A stretch of 64,000 nt of DNA, taken from positions 682,001-746,000 of the forward strand of contig RSEE01000001.1 of NCBI GenBank assembly GCA_003971905.1, written 5' to 3'. Source of the DNA: Moniliella sp. 'wahieum'. Its lineage: Eukaryota > Basidiomycota > Moniliellomycetes > Moniliellales > Moniliellaceae. The notes under the pieces were generated by a model. It worked only from the letters and a program-made list of their open reading frames with translations. It searched no databases and was not told the DNA's origin. Position 1 is the stretch's first letter. Every line of letters starts with the position of its first letter. The position numbers were made by a program, and so were the translations under genes. Positions 36,934 through 49,006 of the stretch are shown here, piece after piece.

Positions 36934-39434
36934 CACCAGCCTCGCCTGCATTTCCCCGTACGCCCGCGTCTCGACTGCTCCTCATCTGACAGGAACCAGG
37001 TGGATCCGTCTACCGACCGAGCCTATCATTCTCTATTGCCCAACACACCGGACACTGACTCCCACCCCCTCATCCCACGCCTCCAGGTCGGCACCCAACG
37101 CTGCCGTGCCACCCCCCGTCTCGACGTCTGATGCGCACCCCGTCCCGGTTGGATATCCTGCCCCCAAGGGCTCTGTACCTCAAGCCACCGCCCTCTCCAC
37201 ACAAGTGCCAGGTGACCGCCCAACCAGGTCTCAGTTCCCCCGCAACCGGGCCGCACGCGGTGGTATACAGCTTATTGGATCCTCAAGTTGTGTTTAGTGC
37301 TCTTATATACCGTTTCAAGTTTCCGGAGCTGTCCCTCGGGAGTCGTCTATTCCGTGATGCCGCTTATTTTGCCCACTCCTCTCTCTCCCTTCCGCGTTCT
37401 ATTGCTTGTTCTCCCTTCAGGCTTCCATCAGATGCCTCATATGTTTCTGACCTGCTAAAGGGGTCTTCTTTTTGCCCTCCAACATGTGGTTGTGAATATC
37501 GACTGTTGCCCTCCATCCTTTTTATGTTCCTGATCCAGTCGTTTTTTTTCGTTTTTGGCCCCGTTACGCGTTAACCCTCCAGAGGGAATGTGTCACTTGG
37601 AGGCATCTGGTTCATCGCTTTCTCACTGGACATGTTCGTCACGCCCATCCGCATCCACTCCAGAGCTTACATCTGATTTTTGAAAACGAAAATGCATTGC
37701 GGTAGTCAGAAGAGAGGTTCCTTTCGCCTGTTACCGATATATCAATTCGTTGGTTTCCCCATTGGGTGGCCGTAAAGCGAACCGGAAATGTCGGGTGTGA
37801 GCGGATCTTCTGTGATGAATGATGGCAGATTAGTATAGGCGAAAAGCGCTTCTGACACATCCTCCTCCTGCTGTAATAAGGTTTCGTAAATGATACTCTA
37901 TCAAGATGCTGTGACTCTTTATACATGGGCGCACATTCTACCAATCCCTTGTGCACCTCGTGCGAGATGGTGTGTACACATGCGCCAACACCAACCAACC
38001 CCCACTCGGGGAGACTGCCTCTGGATCTAGATGATCCTGCCAAAGGCAGTGTGATTGCATGTGATACGTGGCATGTGATATGACCTGTGATACATATGCG
38101 ACAGGCAAACGTGTGCGGCGAAATTGAGACACCCCAGACACCCCGTCGCAGAACTTACACTGGCCAGGTGCGGCGGACCGGCAATGGCCGGAGCCCCGCA
38201 TCGGCTGTGTTGACACGTTGACAATGGCAGGCCAGATCTGGGCCCACTTGGCAGGCATGGTGTGCAGACGCCGTTGCGATGCCATATGCTTAGCAGGCGG
38301 GTGGGAGGGTGGCGGGTGAGGGTGGCCTATGGTCCGAGAGTGAGGGAGAAGCACCGTGTCGAATGATACAGATAGTGCACCACTGAGATGGTGGCTGCCG
38401 GGCGGGTGGGGCCGGGGCACGGGCAGCCAATGCCGATTATGAGAGAGAGAGGGCACGCAGACCTCACAGCAGCAGTGTGGGGGCGTGTAGGGAAAAATGA
38501 TACTCGGTTAGTACGTAAATCGATAATCGTTGATCGATGATCAGGCCTCAGGCCCAGGCGTCTTTTCGAATGCGAACGTTGAACAAGGAGGGATCAGATC
38601 GATCATGCATCATGATGTGCATGATGTGAGCCCGCGGGCTGGCCGGGCTGCTCTTGCACCATAATGTGCGGGTTTGCATTGATATGGAAGGCGGCGGGCG
38701 GCACGCATTGGGGAGAGAGACGGAAGAGACGCGTCCTACGTCCGCCTAGTCTGTCCATGGCCCAGCAGGCCCCACCTGAATCAATCGCCTTTCGGCACAG
38801 CAGCCGCAGAGGCCTCGCTCCCCCACGGTGGGCACATTACCCGGATCCCACCGAGAAAGATGGGCTCTGGCCATCGGCCGGTTCGTCGAGGTCATCCGGT
38901 CACTATAGTGCATCGACACTGGCCATATGGAACTGTAGTGAGTGGCCGCTTGCCCAGTTTTGGCACAGGGGCTGGAGAGACAGGGGACAGGGAGGACCAA
39001 CGTCGGATCCCCCCGCACGGGCCACTCGTGCACCGCAAACTCAGACATAGCACCATTTCGGTCACTGATCGGCTATGTACCGTCCAGGAAAACGCCCTGC
39101 TGGCCACGCCATTGCTCCGAACCAAGCAGACGCAGAGAGACAGGCGCCCCTGCCACCCGCCACCAACGGCCCGAATTCCAGTCGCCCGCTCGATCCACCC
39201 CCTTGCTGCGCATCTGGCGCCACATTTGTATAAAGTCTTTGCATTGTTGCCCGCCAGTCCCTCACGCCCCGCCTCCCCCCGCCTCAGCTTCCCCGCCACA
39301 CTGCGTTCGTCCGACGCACAGACTCCCCGCTTCCAGTCAGACGTACGTTTTCTTCTTTATTTGCGCAGCGAACCCAGCGCTCACCCTGCACCTTTTGCCT
39401 CAGCAGCTTCCTCCTTTTGTCTCGCCCTCACACA
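36934..39434. other. Long intergenic region upstream of glycogen phosphorylase
   Basis: About 2.5 kb. Frames at 37131-37574 and 37938-38456 have no recognisable content and I do not call them. Signals seen: two GCATGTGATA copies 14 bases apart (38057-38080), a G-rich run with several GGG tracts (38296-38325), a GATCGAT-type heptamer array (38516-38545), and a CATGATG cluster (38601-38627). Pyrimidine-rich sequence precedes the start codon. Confidence 0.5.
38516..38545 (+). repeat. AATCGAT/GATCGAT heptamer array (4 copies)
   Basis: Consecutive 7-base blocks read AATCGAT, AATCGTT, GATCGAT, GATCAGG, about 900 bases upstream of the glycogen phosphorylase start. Confidence 0.7.
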
Positions 39435-42118
39435 ATGAGCGACTACGGCGACGACTATGTCCCTCCTCCGCCCATTTCGCCCCGTCGGCGCAACTCGGCG
39501 TTCACGTTGATCAACTCCAGCGATTTGATGCTGAGATCCCCGAGACTGCCAAGAGTGTGTGGAGCAAGTACTCCCACCTGGAGCGTTCGACGTTCTTCGC
39601 CACTCGGCGGAGGAAGTGAGCAAGAACGAGCAAGATCATTTCCCGTCGCGGCGACGTGTTCCAGCGTGACTTTGTCACCCACATTGAAACCAATTGGGCC
39701 GCCGCAACATGTACAACTGTGACAACCTGGCTGCTACCAAGCCGCCAGCACCGCCGTGCGCCAGCGCCAGTGACCATCAACTGGGCAACACCAGCAGCGT
39801 CAAGCTCTGGAAAAGACAAGCGCATCTACTACCTCAGCCTCGAGTTCCTCATGGGACGTGCCCTGGACAATGCGTTGATCAACGAGGGAGCCCGTGGCAC
39901 GGTGAACGAGTCGCTGAAGGACCTTGGTTTCCGGTTGGAAGACGTACTGGAACAGGAAGACGATGCCGGTCTGGGCAACGGTGGTCTGGGTCGGTTGGCT
40001 GCTTGCTTTGTTGACTCGCTCAGCAGCCGCAACTACAATGGATGGGGGTACGGCCTAAACTATCAGTACGGCATCTTCCGCCAGTCGATTGTCAATGGGT
40101 TCCAAGTTGAGAAGCCGACAACTGGCTCAAGAATGGTTCGGCCTGGGAGATTGTGCGGCGAGAGCTGGAGATTCCGGTCCGGTTCAACGGCCGCGTTGTG
40201 GACGAGGTCGACCCCCACACGGGCAATGTTAAGAAGGTGTGGGAAGGAGGCGATGTGGTGCTCGCTATGGCCGTTGACTTCCCCATCCCAGGGTACCACA
40301 CCCCCAACTGCAACAACCTTCGTCTCTGGCAAGCACGCCCCACCCCCGAGAAGGAGTTTGACTTTGCCGAATTCAACGCAGGAGACTATGCCAAAGCAGT
40401 GTCAGCACTGCAACGGGCCGAGGCGATCACGGATGTGCTCTATCCCAACGACAACTTTGCCGTCGGAAAGGAACTGCGCTTGACCCAACAGTATTTCTGG
40501 GTCTGTGCCTCGATCCATGACATTGTTTCCCGCTTCCGCAAGCATGGCCACGACTGGTCCGAAATGTCGGACTATATCGCGATCCAGCTCAACGACACCC
40601 ACCCTACCTTGGCGGTTGTGGAAATGCAGCGGGTCCTGATTGATGAGCATGGGCTTGAATGGGAGGAGGCATGGGACATTGTGCGCGGGTGTGTTTGCTT
40701 ACACCAACCATACGGTCATGCAAGAAGCGCTGGAGAAGTGGCCGCTGGAATTGGTGGAACGCTTGCTGCCGCGGCACATGCAGATCATTTTTGATATCAA
40801 CTACTTCTTCTTCAAGACGTGGCCAAGAAGTTCCCCGGTTCAGAGCAGATGCAGCGCGATTGCTCCATCATTGAGGAGGGAAACAACCGACAGGTTCGGA
40901 TGGCATACCTGGCGGTAATTGCTAGCCACAAGGTCAACGGAGTGGCCGAACTGCATTCTCAGCTGGTCAAGTCCGATCTCTTCCCCCAGTTTGTCAATTT
41001 CTTTGGCGATGATCACTTTACCAATGTAACTAATGGTGTGACTCCTCGCCGTTGGCTTCAAGCGGCCAACCCCATGTTGGCGGATCTGATTGGCAAAACG
41101 CTCCAGGATCCCGAACACAAGTTTTGGTCCACCTTCCTGACCTGAAGAAATTGGACAAGCATGCCAACGACCTCGAGTTCCTTAAAAAGTGGGATGCAGT
41201 CAAGCGGCACAACAAGAAGCGACTGGCTCGTCTCGTCTTTGACACAACGGGCGTCATTCTCTCGCCCCACGCGCTGTATGATGTTCAGGTCAAGCGCATT
41301 CACGAGTACAAGCGTCAGCAGCTCAACATCTTTGCTGTCATTTGGCGTTACCTGGAGATTAAGGCTGCGTCGCGAGGGCTTGTCGACCGAGGAGATTGCT
41401 CTCAAGCATTACATCCCCAAGGCCGCCATTATTGGCGGGAAGGCGGCCCGGGGTACTACATGGCCAAGTCGATCATCCATCTCATCAATGCCGTCGCCGA
41501 AGTGGTCAACAATGACGAGGACATTGATGAACTGCTCAAGGTTGCCTTTGTTCCCGACTACAATGTGTCCAAGGCGGAGATTCTGTGCCCGGGTTCGGAC
41601 CTCAGCAACCACATTCCACCGCTGGTACCGAGGGCTCGGGTACGTCCAACATGAAATTTGCCCTCAATGGCGGGCCTCATTCTGGGTACTACGATGGTGC
41701 CAATGTGGAGATTACGCGGGAGATTGGCAAGGACAACATCTTCATCTTTGGTGTGACTGCCGACCAAGTCCCGGGCATCCGGGCGGCGAACGGACATGGA
41801 GTCAACCTGCCTATGCCGCTACTTCAGGTGTTTAACGCGATCGACTCGGGTCTCTTTGGCCCAGCGGATAATTTCCGACCGCTGCTAGACTCGACTCGGT
41901 TCCACGGAGATTACTTGGTCGCTGCCGATTTCGAGCTTTTCCTCGAAGCGCATCGCAAGGTTGAGGCGGCCTATGGCCGCGGCTCGGGATCGGATGAGTA
42001 TTTGCGCAACTGGGTTTCCAAGTCGGTCCACACCACGGCCAACATGGGCTTCTTCTCTTCGGACCGTGCAGTGGACGACTACGCAAAGAACATCTGGGGT
42101 ATTGAACCCCGCTTCTAA
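39435..42118 (+). CDS. GPH1: Glycogen phosphorylase
   Basis: PLP enzyme that releases glucose-1-phosphate from glycogen. The start at 39435 gives [13 protein letters not shown], with [10 protein letters not shown] shortly after. Hallmarks follow in order: [18 protein letters not shown], the glycine loop [38 protein letters not shown], the PLP-lysine motif GSGTSNMKF (lysine near 41656) and YDGANVEI. The stop at 42118 follows WGIEPRF. Total length (about 895 codons) is normal. The frame is broken by small indels near 39530-39780, 40117 (one base short in VEKPDNWL), 40692 (one extra), 40806 (one short), 41145, 41445 and 41620. A compensating pair lies at 41665-41695. Collinearity with the family across all of them points to assembly noise and not to a dead gene. 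Confidence 0.92.
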
Positions 42119-42468
42119 GCGTCACACTCAAGTCCTCATGATCTGTTGGGGTTTCTCCCGATCCTTCTTGCTTACCGTCTTAACTCTTCTGAGCCGTCGC
42201 CCTCCCCCCCCACTGTCCAAGGTTTCCCTTTGCACTCGGTTTTCTGATGTTCATCACCTTTTTTAGATGGCCTATAGTATGCTTTGACTACCATGCTTCT
42301 CACTAAGAGCTGATAGTGTGTCTGAATTGTCATTGCGGTCCTTGGCACCTGTGCGGTCATGTTGAGAGGTTGGGAGAGAGCGTTCCGACTGATGGAACTT
42401 CATAGGGCTGCTGAGAGGTTTGTGGTCAAATACATCGGGATCAGGTGAGTGGTTTCCATTTTCAACCC
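42119..42468. other. 3' flank of glycogen phosphorylase and 5' flank of tRNA-Tyr
   Basis: AT-richer spacer without a credible frame. No recurrent motif is seen. Confidence 0.4.
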
Positions 42469-42567
42469 CTCTCCTTAGCTCAGTTGGAAGAGCGTCAGAT
42501 TGTAATTGGTTATGACCCAAGTGGTTAAAAGCTCTGAATGTCCTGGGTTCGACTCCCAGAGGGGAGA
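42469..42567 (+). tRNA. tRNA-Tyr (GTA) with intron
   Basis: Cloverleaf read by hand. Acceptor CTCTCCT pairs with AGGGGAG, the D arm is GCTC...GAGC, and the anticodon stem TCAGA pairs with TCTGA. The loop TTGTAA gives anticodon GTA, and the T arm is CTGGG-TTCGACT-CCCAG. An intron of about 26 bases follows position 37, as is common in eukaryotic tRNA-Tyr. The C1-G72 pair is the usual eukaryotic tyrosine identity element. Confidence 0.93.
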
Positions 42568-42977
42568 ATTTCTTTTTGCATCACTCTTGAGGGTAGGGAA
42601 GATAGGAGACTGAGTTATTGAGTGAAAGGAGAGGGGGAGAAACGAGAACAAAAGGCGCTACCAAACGGGGAGGCTCTCCCAGGAGAAATATCCGCTCAAC
42701 ATGGGGCCTGACATGTGACAACGGATGAGGCAGTTCAAAGAATAAGAACAAGTGAAGCTGCCCGTTAAGCTTCCGCCTTCTAGCATGTGGGCCCCAATTG
42801 GCCCTGAAGTCCTGTGAGGCTCAGACATCATCCTGAGTTGCTCTAATCCATTCGTGGCGATCCTGGGTCTTTGGTCATATGGATTGTGTTTCCAAGGCAC
42901 CACTTCTTCTACACCTTTAGATAGAGGCGGCTTTTGTTGTGCTATTTATGGAAAGAGTAAAAAATGGACCGCAATAA
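42568..42977. other. Spacer between the two tRNA genes
   Basis: About 410 bases. A T-run (TTTCTTTTT, 42570-42578) right after tRNA-Tyr fits a Pol III terminator. Nothing else is recognised. Confidence 0.5.
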
Positions 42978-43084
42978 GACACTTTAGGGCAGTGGTTACC
43001 CCGTTCGCCTGCTATGTGTAGCACCTTGCTCCAAGGGCCAGCGAATCCTCTCTGAGGGCGTGAGTTCGAATCTCACAGGTGTCG
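42978..43084 (+). tRNA. tRNA-Ser (GCT) with intron
   Basis: Acceptor GACACTT pairs with AGGTGTC (discriminator G). The D stem is GGG/CCC, and the anticodon stem TTCGC pairs with GCGAA. The loop CTGCTA gives anticodon GCT. The long variable arm (CCTC-TCT-GAGG) and the T arm GTGAG-TTCGAAT-CTCAC mark a class II serine tRNA. An intron of about 25 bases lies after position 37. Confidence 0.93.
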
Positions 43085-43096
43085 TTTTTTTTTTTC
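43085..43096 (+). terminator. Pol III T-run terminator of tRNA-Ser
   Basis: An uninterrupted run of T directly after the discriminator base, about 200 bases before the TERT start codon. Confidence 0.8.
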
Positions 43097-43294
43097 GCTT
43101 CGCGTGCCACATATCAGGTTTTAGGTTTGAAGTTTCGCGTTGGCTTGATCGCCTCCGCTCTTCGATTTGATCATCAATCATCGACCATCTTCCTGCGTGT
43201 CCGATCGCCAATTGTCCATCGCCAATCGCGAGCGGCGCTTCCGTTGCCACCACCACCTCCCCCCTTTCTCTCCGTTTCCTCCACTGCAGCTGCC

Positions 43295-46200
43295 ATGGCG
43301 GAGGCGCCTCCCGCCGGCTACTCGCATGCGGTCCTAAGTCGCGTCTACGCGAAACATGTCTATTCGCTCCGTGCATTCCTCGCCGCCGTCTTGCCTGGCC
43401 GCGCCGCTGAGGCCGACGCGCTTGCTGCCTCCTTTGACGTGCACCGCTATGTCATCGCCCCGGAGCTTCCTCTGTCTTCGTTTGTAACACCTGCTTCCAC
43501 CTCATCCGCCTTGGCCATGCCGCCGCAGAACGTGAGCCTGCCCGAGGTCCTGGCGCGGGCCCAGTCAACGCTGTTGGACACCAAGGCTACCCGCTTGGCC
43601 GACGGACGTTGGCCTTCGAGCAATGTTCTAGTGCTTGGCTACCGTCCTCTCGATGCTCAGCACCGCGGTGCCCTCCGCATGGGTCCCACTTCCATCGCCA
43701 ACACCCACATCAACAGCTCTGTTACCCATATATCCGAGTCTGCTCTTTTCCAGCGCCTCGCACAGCTCGCATTTCCCCTCCTGCACAAACTCCTTACTCG
43801 TACTGCCATCTTTTGCCGTCTTCCTAATGGCACCCGCACGACCGAGTCTTTCTTGCAGCTTACCGGCCGACTCGCTGGCGACGTGGCACGCGGACGTGTA
43901 CCTGGCTTGCCGTTACTAGGCACACCGTCTTTTGAGCCCGAACCCGCTCTCGCTCCCATTCCAGACCCACGTGCCGCCGTAAGCATCGGTACCAAGCGTT
44001 CCCTCCCCTCCGACGATGGGGAATGCGCAAAGGAACAGCCAAGGAAGAGGTCTCGGACCCGCCGTTCTCGCCCCCGCAAGAAGGGGTCGGAAGTCGTTGC
44101 TGAATCACCACTCCCTCTCAATGTCGAGTCGGCTCCACAGCTTGGTTCCCGTAGTTGGGGCCGCTCCAAGAGCGACTTGGCTGCCCCTTCCCGCTTTCCG
44201 ATGCGCATCCACAGTATACCCAACCATGTTCGGGATACATTTCCTTCCAGTACTCAGCCTCTTTCCGGTCGGTCCGTGCTCTCTGGGTCGTCTCCTGCTC
44301 CAGGGCACAACCGTGGAGGCACATTGGCGTCACCGATTCGCACGCCCAACTCGATCGCATTTGTGCGCAACCGGATCTTTTATGCGCGCCCAGTCCGGCA
44401 AAATGGTCGGGTGGTCCCTGCGGGACTGCCGCCGACCCACATCCTTAACCGCTCGGCCAAGATGTTTCCTCAAGGGGCACTTCGTCGGCGCCGGCGTCGG
44501 AGAAGAAAGACAAGAAAGAATGGAGGTGCTACGAGGGGCGAGTTGAAGAAGCCCATCGGCTCCAAAGCCCAACTCCAAAGGGCCCGGATGCTGCGTGGCC
44601 GTCTGCTCGCCAAGTATGTATTCCCTCGTGCATATGGTTTGCACAACGTCCTTTCTTCGCCCGTGCGCCAGGACACGACGCACCCGTTACCCGAGTATGG
44701 CGTTCGAGACAGTGAGATTGCCGAGGCGAGTCGGACCCGTCAACGGAGGGCAAAGGGGAAAGATTCGGCCTTTGCGCAGGCTCGACTTCGGATTGGCTTG
44801 CCACCTCCACCCGGACCCCCTTTACCCGTCCTCGGGCCCCGCTTCTTCTCCGGGGCTCCCGGGGCACAGAGAGTGTGATCCGATTGCTCCGCCGGATGGC
44901 AGCGAACCATGATACACTCAACTATCCTCTCCTGCTCGAGCGTACTTGCCCTTCGAAGATCCACCAACTCACCCTGTTGGATCGGTCCGAACTCGTCAGC
45001 CATCTTTCCGAGCTGAATGTGCCCTCTGCTACCCAGAACGATGGGGTTGCGTCTGGCTCGGCCTCGAACTCGCGGTTGCATCAGGAAGAGGTCTTGGCCC
45101 ACGAAACTCGCGACTTGGATCAAGCGTCAGGGTGGATGCCTGAGGAGGCGCTGCCAACAGGCCCAGCCCGTGCTCCCGTGCCCCCACTCGCACATTCCTC
45201 GCACTATCGATTGGGGGAAAACCTTCCTTCCTCTACACCCCTGGACCCGCACGGCGCTTCCGCATCGCAAGCCCCCAATGCGAGTTTGCCCCACGGGCCA
45301 AGTCAGCCGATCTCATCAGGCAGTACCTCGGTAGCGGTTGGGACAGGAGCCCCTGCCCCTGCCTCTGCCGCAGGTTCAGGAGTTGGTGGCAAGAGGGAAA
45401 ACAAGTCACCTACGCCTATATCGCTAAATAAGTTTGCTTTCCGACACTCGGATGTTGCGCGCTATGCGATTGCCGTCTTCCGACGTCTTGTTCCGCATGC
45501 TCTGCTGGGATCAACACACAACTGGGCACTGTTTGAGCGAGGTGTGTTACATCTTCCTCGTGTGTGTAAGTTGGCGGCTGACAAAAACTTTCTGTCCTAG
45601 TGGTCAAGCTTTTTGTTCGTGCCCGACGGTACGAGACGATTACCTTGCATGAGGCGCTGCAGGGCCTTCGTACCTCTGATATTCCCTGGCTTCCTGGTGG
45701 GCAGCCGGGAAAAGGGGGCAAGCGCCCTCGTGTGGATCAGCAAACAGCGCGTGAGGCTCGGCTGCATCTTTGCGAACTAGTGTACTATCTCATTGACAGT
45801 CTCTTGGCTCCCCTCTTGCGCACCACCTTTTACGCCACCGAGTCGGGCGTGTTGCGGAATCGGGTGCTGTTTTTTCGTCAGGACGATTGGGCTGCGCTTT
45901 CGGCGCCGATTTTATCGCATATGGGCACCGCCCTCTTCACTCCCATTCCGCGGCGGGAGGCCATCGCCCTTATGGCCGCGCGTAAGCTTGGCTATGCGCA
46001 TGTCAGATTGCGCCCCAAGAACCGCGGAGTACGTCCCATTGTCAACCTCAAGCGTCGCTCTGTTCGCCGCTTGCGGCCTGCCAACGCCAACCCAGCGAAG
46101 AAGCAAGAGGAAGAGGCGACCGACCAGCGTGAGGCACATTTGCAAAAGAGTATCAACCAAGTCCTCGACGCGGCGTTCCATGTGCTCTCGTACGAAAAAA

Positions 46201-48204
46201 CCGCTCAATCCGATCGGTTTGCCTCGTCCGTCTTGGGTCCAAACGACATTCAGCGAGCTCTTCGGGAGTTTGTTCCTCGTCTCCGGGAAGCCAGTGCTGC
46301 CGGACAGAGAGTGTATGCCGTCAAGGTCGATGTCAAGGGCGCGTTTGACACCATTGAACATGGCCCGCTTCTCCGTCTGCTAGAGACGATCGTGGCAAAT
46401 GAGGCCTACTACATTCGCCCGTATACCTTTGTTGCCCCTGTGCCCATTCCGCCCACCAGTCTCGCGCCCAACCCGTCTCCTCAACGATACACACCCGGGA
46501 ACCCTTTGCCGGGCCTGACGGTCAAGTATAAAAAGTCAGCGATACCAGACTGGGACATGAAACCGTTTGACGAATGGCTGGTCTCTACCGATCGTTCTAC
46601 CCGCACAGCGGCAGGGCTGCCAACCCAAAGCGGTACTGTGCCTATGGAAACACTACCGCCTGGATCGGGGGTGGGTGGTGTGGCGGGAGCTGCCGGTGGA
46701 CTACGTTCGGCGGTCGTGGCGGACACTGTATATGGCGGTGGTCACGAGACGCGCGCCCACCTTTTGTCCCTAATCAAGGAACACATTACTGGCAACTTGG
46801 TCAAGATCGGTCGTGAGTTTTACTGTCAGCGAGTTGGCGTGCCGCAGGGCAGTCGGCTATCGACGCTGCTCTGCTCCTTCTTTTACGCGCAGCTTGAGTC
46901 GGACCGGCTCGGATTTCTTCGCGAGGGAAACGACAAGCATCCGACCCTGCTTCAGCGCTACACACGATTTTCTTTTGCTCACCACGGATGCCAACAAGGC
47001 CCATCGCTTCCTCGACACGATGCGCGCCGGACACGCCGAGTTTGGCTGCTATATCGCCGAAGACAAGACCCGGACTAACTTTTTCCATCGATGTGATGAC
47101 GGCACTCTTCTCCGTGCTCACTATGGCGAGTGGTTCCCATGGTGTGGCTATCTAATTGGTACAGGTCCTGCGCCTCGTATGGATGCCGACCCAGCTTTTA
47201 CAACGCCCCATTCATGTCTCGCCTTGGCCCAAAATGGTGGGGCGGGTTCAGGATCGATGATCCCCGACCTACCTAACAAAATTCTTGACTTTTTCCATGC
47301 GACTGACTGCTCCATGCCCGGCGAGGTACGATGGGATTTTGGTCGAGCGGGCTTTGGCGATGTGCACGATTCGCTTACCATCTCGACCGGGCGCAACCCG
47401 GGTGCCAATTTGGCCTCCAAGCTCTGGCGCAGTTTAGGCCATCACTGCCATTCCATCTTTCATGATCCCTACCTCAATCGCCCTTCGTCGGCTACGTGGA
47501 CTACCTATGTCTCATGCTTGGATGCAGCTATGAAGTTCCACGCCCATTTGGAGGTGTTGCGTCGGACTCGACAAAGCTTTAGGGATGTCCATCGTGCTCA
47601 CCCTGCTGCCAAGAGCAGGTCGTCTCCTTCCAAGTCCAATCCCAACTCAAAAGGCAAGGGCGTTGCAAAGGCTAAGGAGCAGGGACCCAGTCGACGTGCC
47701 GCTCAACGCGCTGCCGACGCGGCTCGGATCAATTCCGAGGCCCGTAAGGCCGACGGCCTCTTTAACCTCATTCTCCGTGCTGTCGAGTTTCGTGCGCGCA
47801 CAGTGGCCGCAGTGGCTAATCGGACAAGGAGGTCGCTCGTGCGAGAGCAGCAGGCAAGCGGATCCCAACCCTCTGCTTCGCCCTCCCAGGCAAACGGGGT
47901 GCCGATGAATCTAGACCATTCGTTGCGCCGTGCCAGTCAGGTCCCCGCCCTGGGCCCTCCACGGTCCGAACAGTCGGCGGACGTATACCTGGATCGCGTC
48001 TTCCTCACGTTTCTCGGTCTCGATGCCTTCCGTCGCATTCTGGCCTGCACTAAGGCGTCGCGTCGCATTCACAGTTTGCTTCTCGCCCGGATCGAACGCT
48101 ACCTCCGCCAAGCACCCCCCAATTTGCAGCGCCGTGTGCGTGGCGGCAAGTGGGTACCGGGCCACCCCGATGCGCTGGCGGTTCAGCTTCCCAGGGCGGA
48201 ATGA
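43295..48204 (+). CDS. TERT: Telomerase reverse transcriptase
   Basis: Catalytic subunit of telomerase. The start ATG at 43295 lies in a good context (GCCATGG). A TEN-like block (SNVLVLGYRPL) is near residue 109. The RNA-binding part shows RNRIFYARPV and LPPTHILNR, then RRYETITLHEALQG just after an intron at 45542-45600 that joins in phase (FER to VVKLF). The T-type block is LLRTTFYATESGV with VLFFRQDDW. Reverse-transcriptase motifs follow: 1 (VRLRPKNRGVRPIVNLKRR), A (VKVDVKGAFDTI), a long insertion, B' (VGVPQGSRLSTLLCSFFY), C near 46953-46975, D (GCYIAEDKTRTNF) and E (PWCGYLIGTG). At motif C the expected YTDDFLLLT is interrupted by what looks like a two-base loss, so only one catalytic aspartate codon survives as given. 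Another frame change is near 44870. At about 1,600 codons it is longer than most TERTs. Confidence 0.93.
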
Positions 48205-48636
48205 ACATCCGCATCGCTTGCCGCCGTGCCCTCCGTCTGGGCAATCGCCTTTGGGACGATGCAAAAAGCGTTGTGTCTTGGATCAAGTACTAGATGACAA
48301 CTCGATCCCCTTCTTCCTCAGCTTAAACGCGGTACTCGCCTACGATTGGCAACCAACGACCAACGTGGCAAATCTATGCGTTCCAGTTCCTTACGAGGTT
48401 AAGCCTCACGAAATCTATAGCGCAACAGCAAGATGGGTGGGGCGGAGTGAGGATGCAGAACGCATTCGTTTTCAGGGGTCATGTAGCAGCACACTTGGCT
48501 GCGGCATAGAAAGGGTCCCGGACGTGCCCCTGGCAAAGCCAAGTCCCTCCGGGGGTTGGGAGGTCCACAGGGACACTGAGGACTCTGGCCAGCAGGTAAA
48601 AATGTACAGCTGGCAACAAGCAGCAGGCTCGAGCAT
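48205..48636. other. Convergent 3' flanks of TERT and eL42
   Basis: About 430 bases between two stop codons. It contains a two-copy ACCAACG heptamer near 48350-48366. No gene is seen. Confidence 0.4.
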
Positions 48637-49006
48637 TTAGAACGAGAGCGCAGCACCCTTCTGCTTCTTGTCACCACCAAGCTCGAAGTGCTTGCAGCGC
48701 TTGAGCGCGACGTGCGAGCGGTACTTGCAAGCCGAGCACTCCAGACGCAGCACCACCTTCTTGGTCGTCTGGCCTTCTTGTGGAAGACGGGCTTGGTCTG
48801 ACCACCGTAACCCTTCTGCTTCCGGTCGTAACGACGCTTACCCTGGGCGTAGAGCGAGGCCTTGCCCGTCTTGTACTGGGTGACCTTGTGGGGGCTGTTG
48901 GGAGGTTAGTCTCTCTGGCCAAAAAAACACAGGGAAATACTCACGTGTGCTTCTTGCAGTCCTTGCCCTTGCAGTAGGTGCGGCGAGTCTTGGGAACGTT
49001 GACCAT
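48637..49006 (-). CDS. RPL44: 60S ribosomal protein eL42 (L44/L36a)
   Basis: Small basic zinc-ribbon protein near the ribosomal E site. The start at 49006 gives [21 protein letters not shown]. An intron at 48895-48944 (GTGAGT...CAACAG) joins in phase to [24 protein letters not shown] and a second cysteine pair (LECSACKY) follow, and it ends GAALSF. One base is missing near 48760 in KAKTTKK. The residue after QTK is proline, the state that in yeasts goes with cycloheximide sensitivity (glutamine there gives resistance). Confidence 0.93.

Noticed and set aside
38057..38092. GCATGTGATA copies as part of the 7-bp family (14-bp spacing).
   Set aside because: Only two copies fit the spacing; the third is off by two bases, so it is not counted with the arrays.
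37938..38456. A 172-codon minus-strand frame.
   Set aside because: Composition is random, there is no homology, and it overlaps promoter-like repeats upstream of glycogen phosphorylase.
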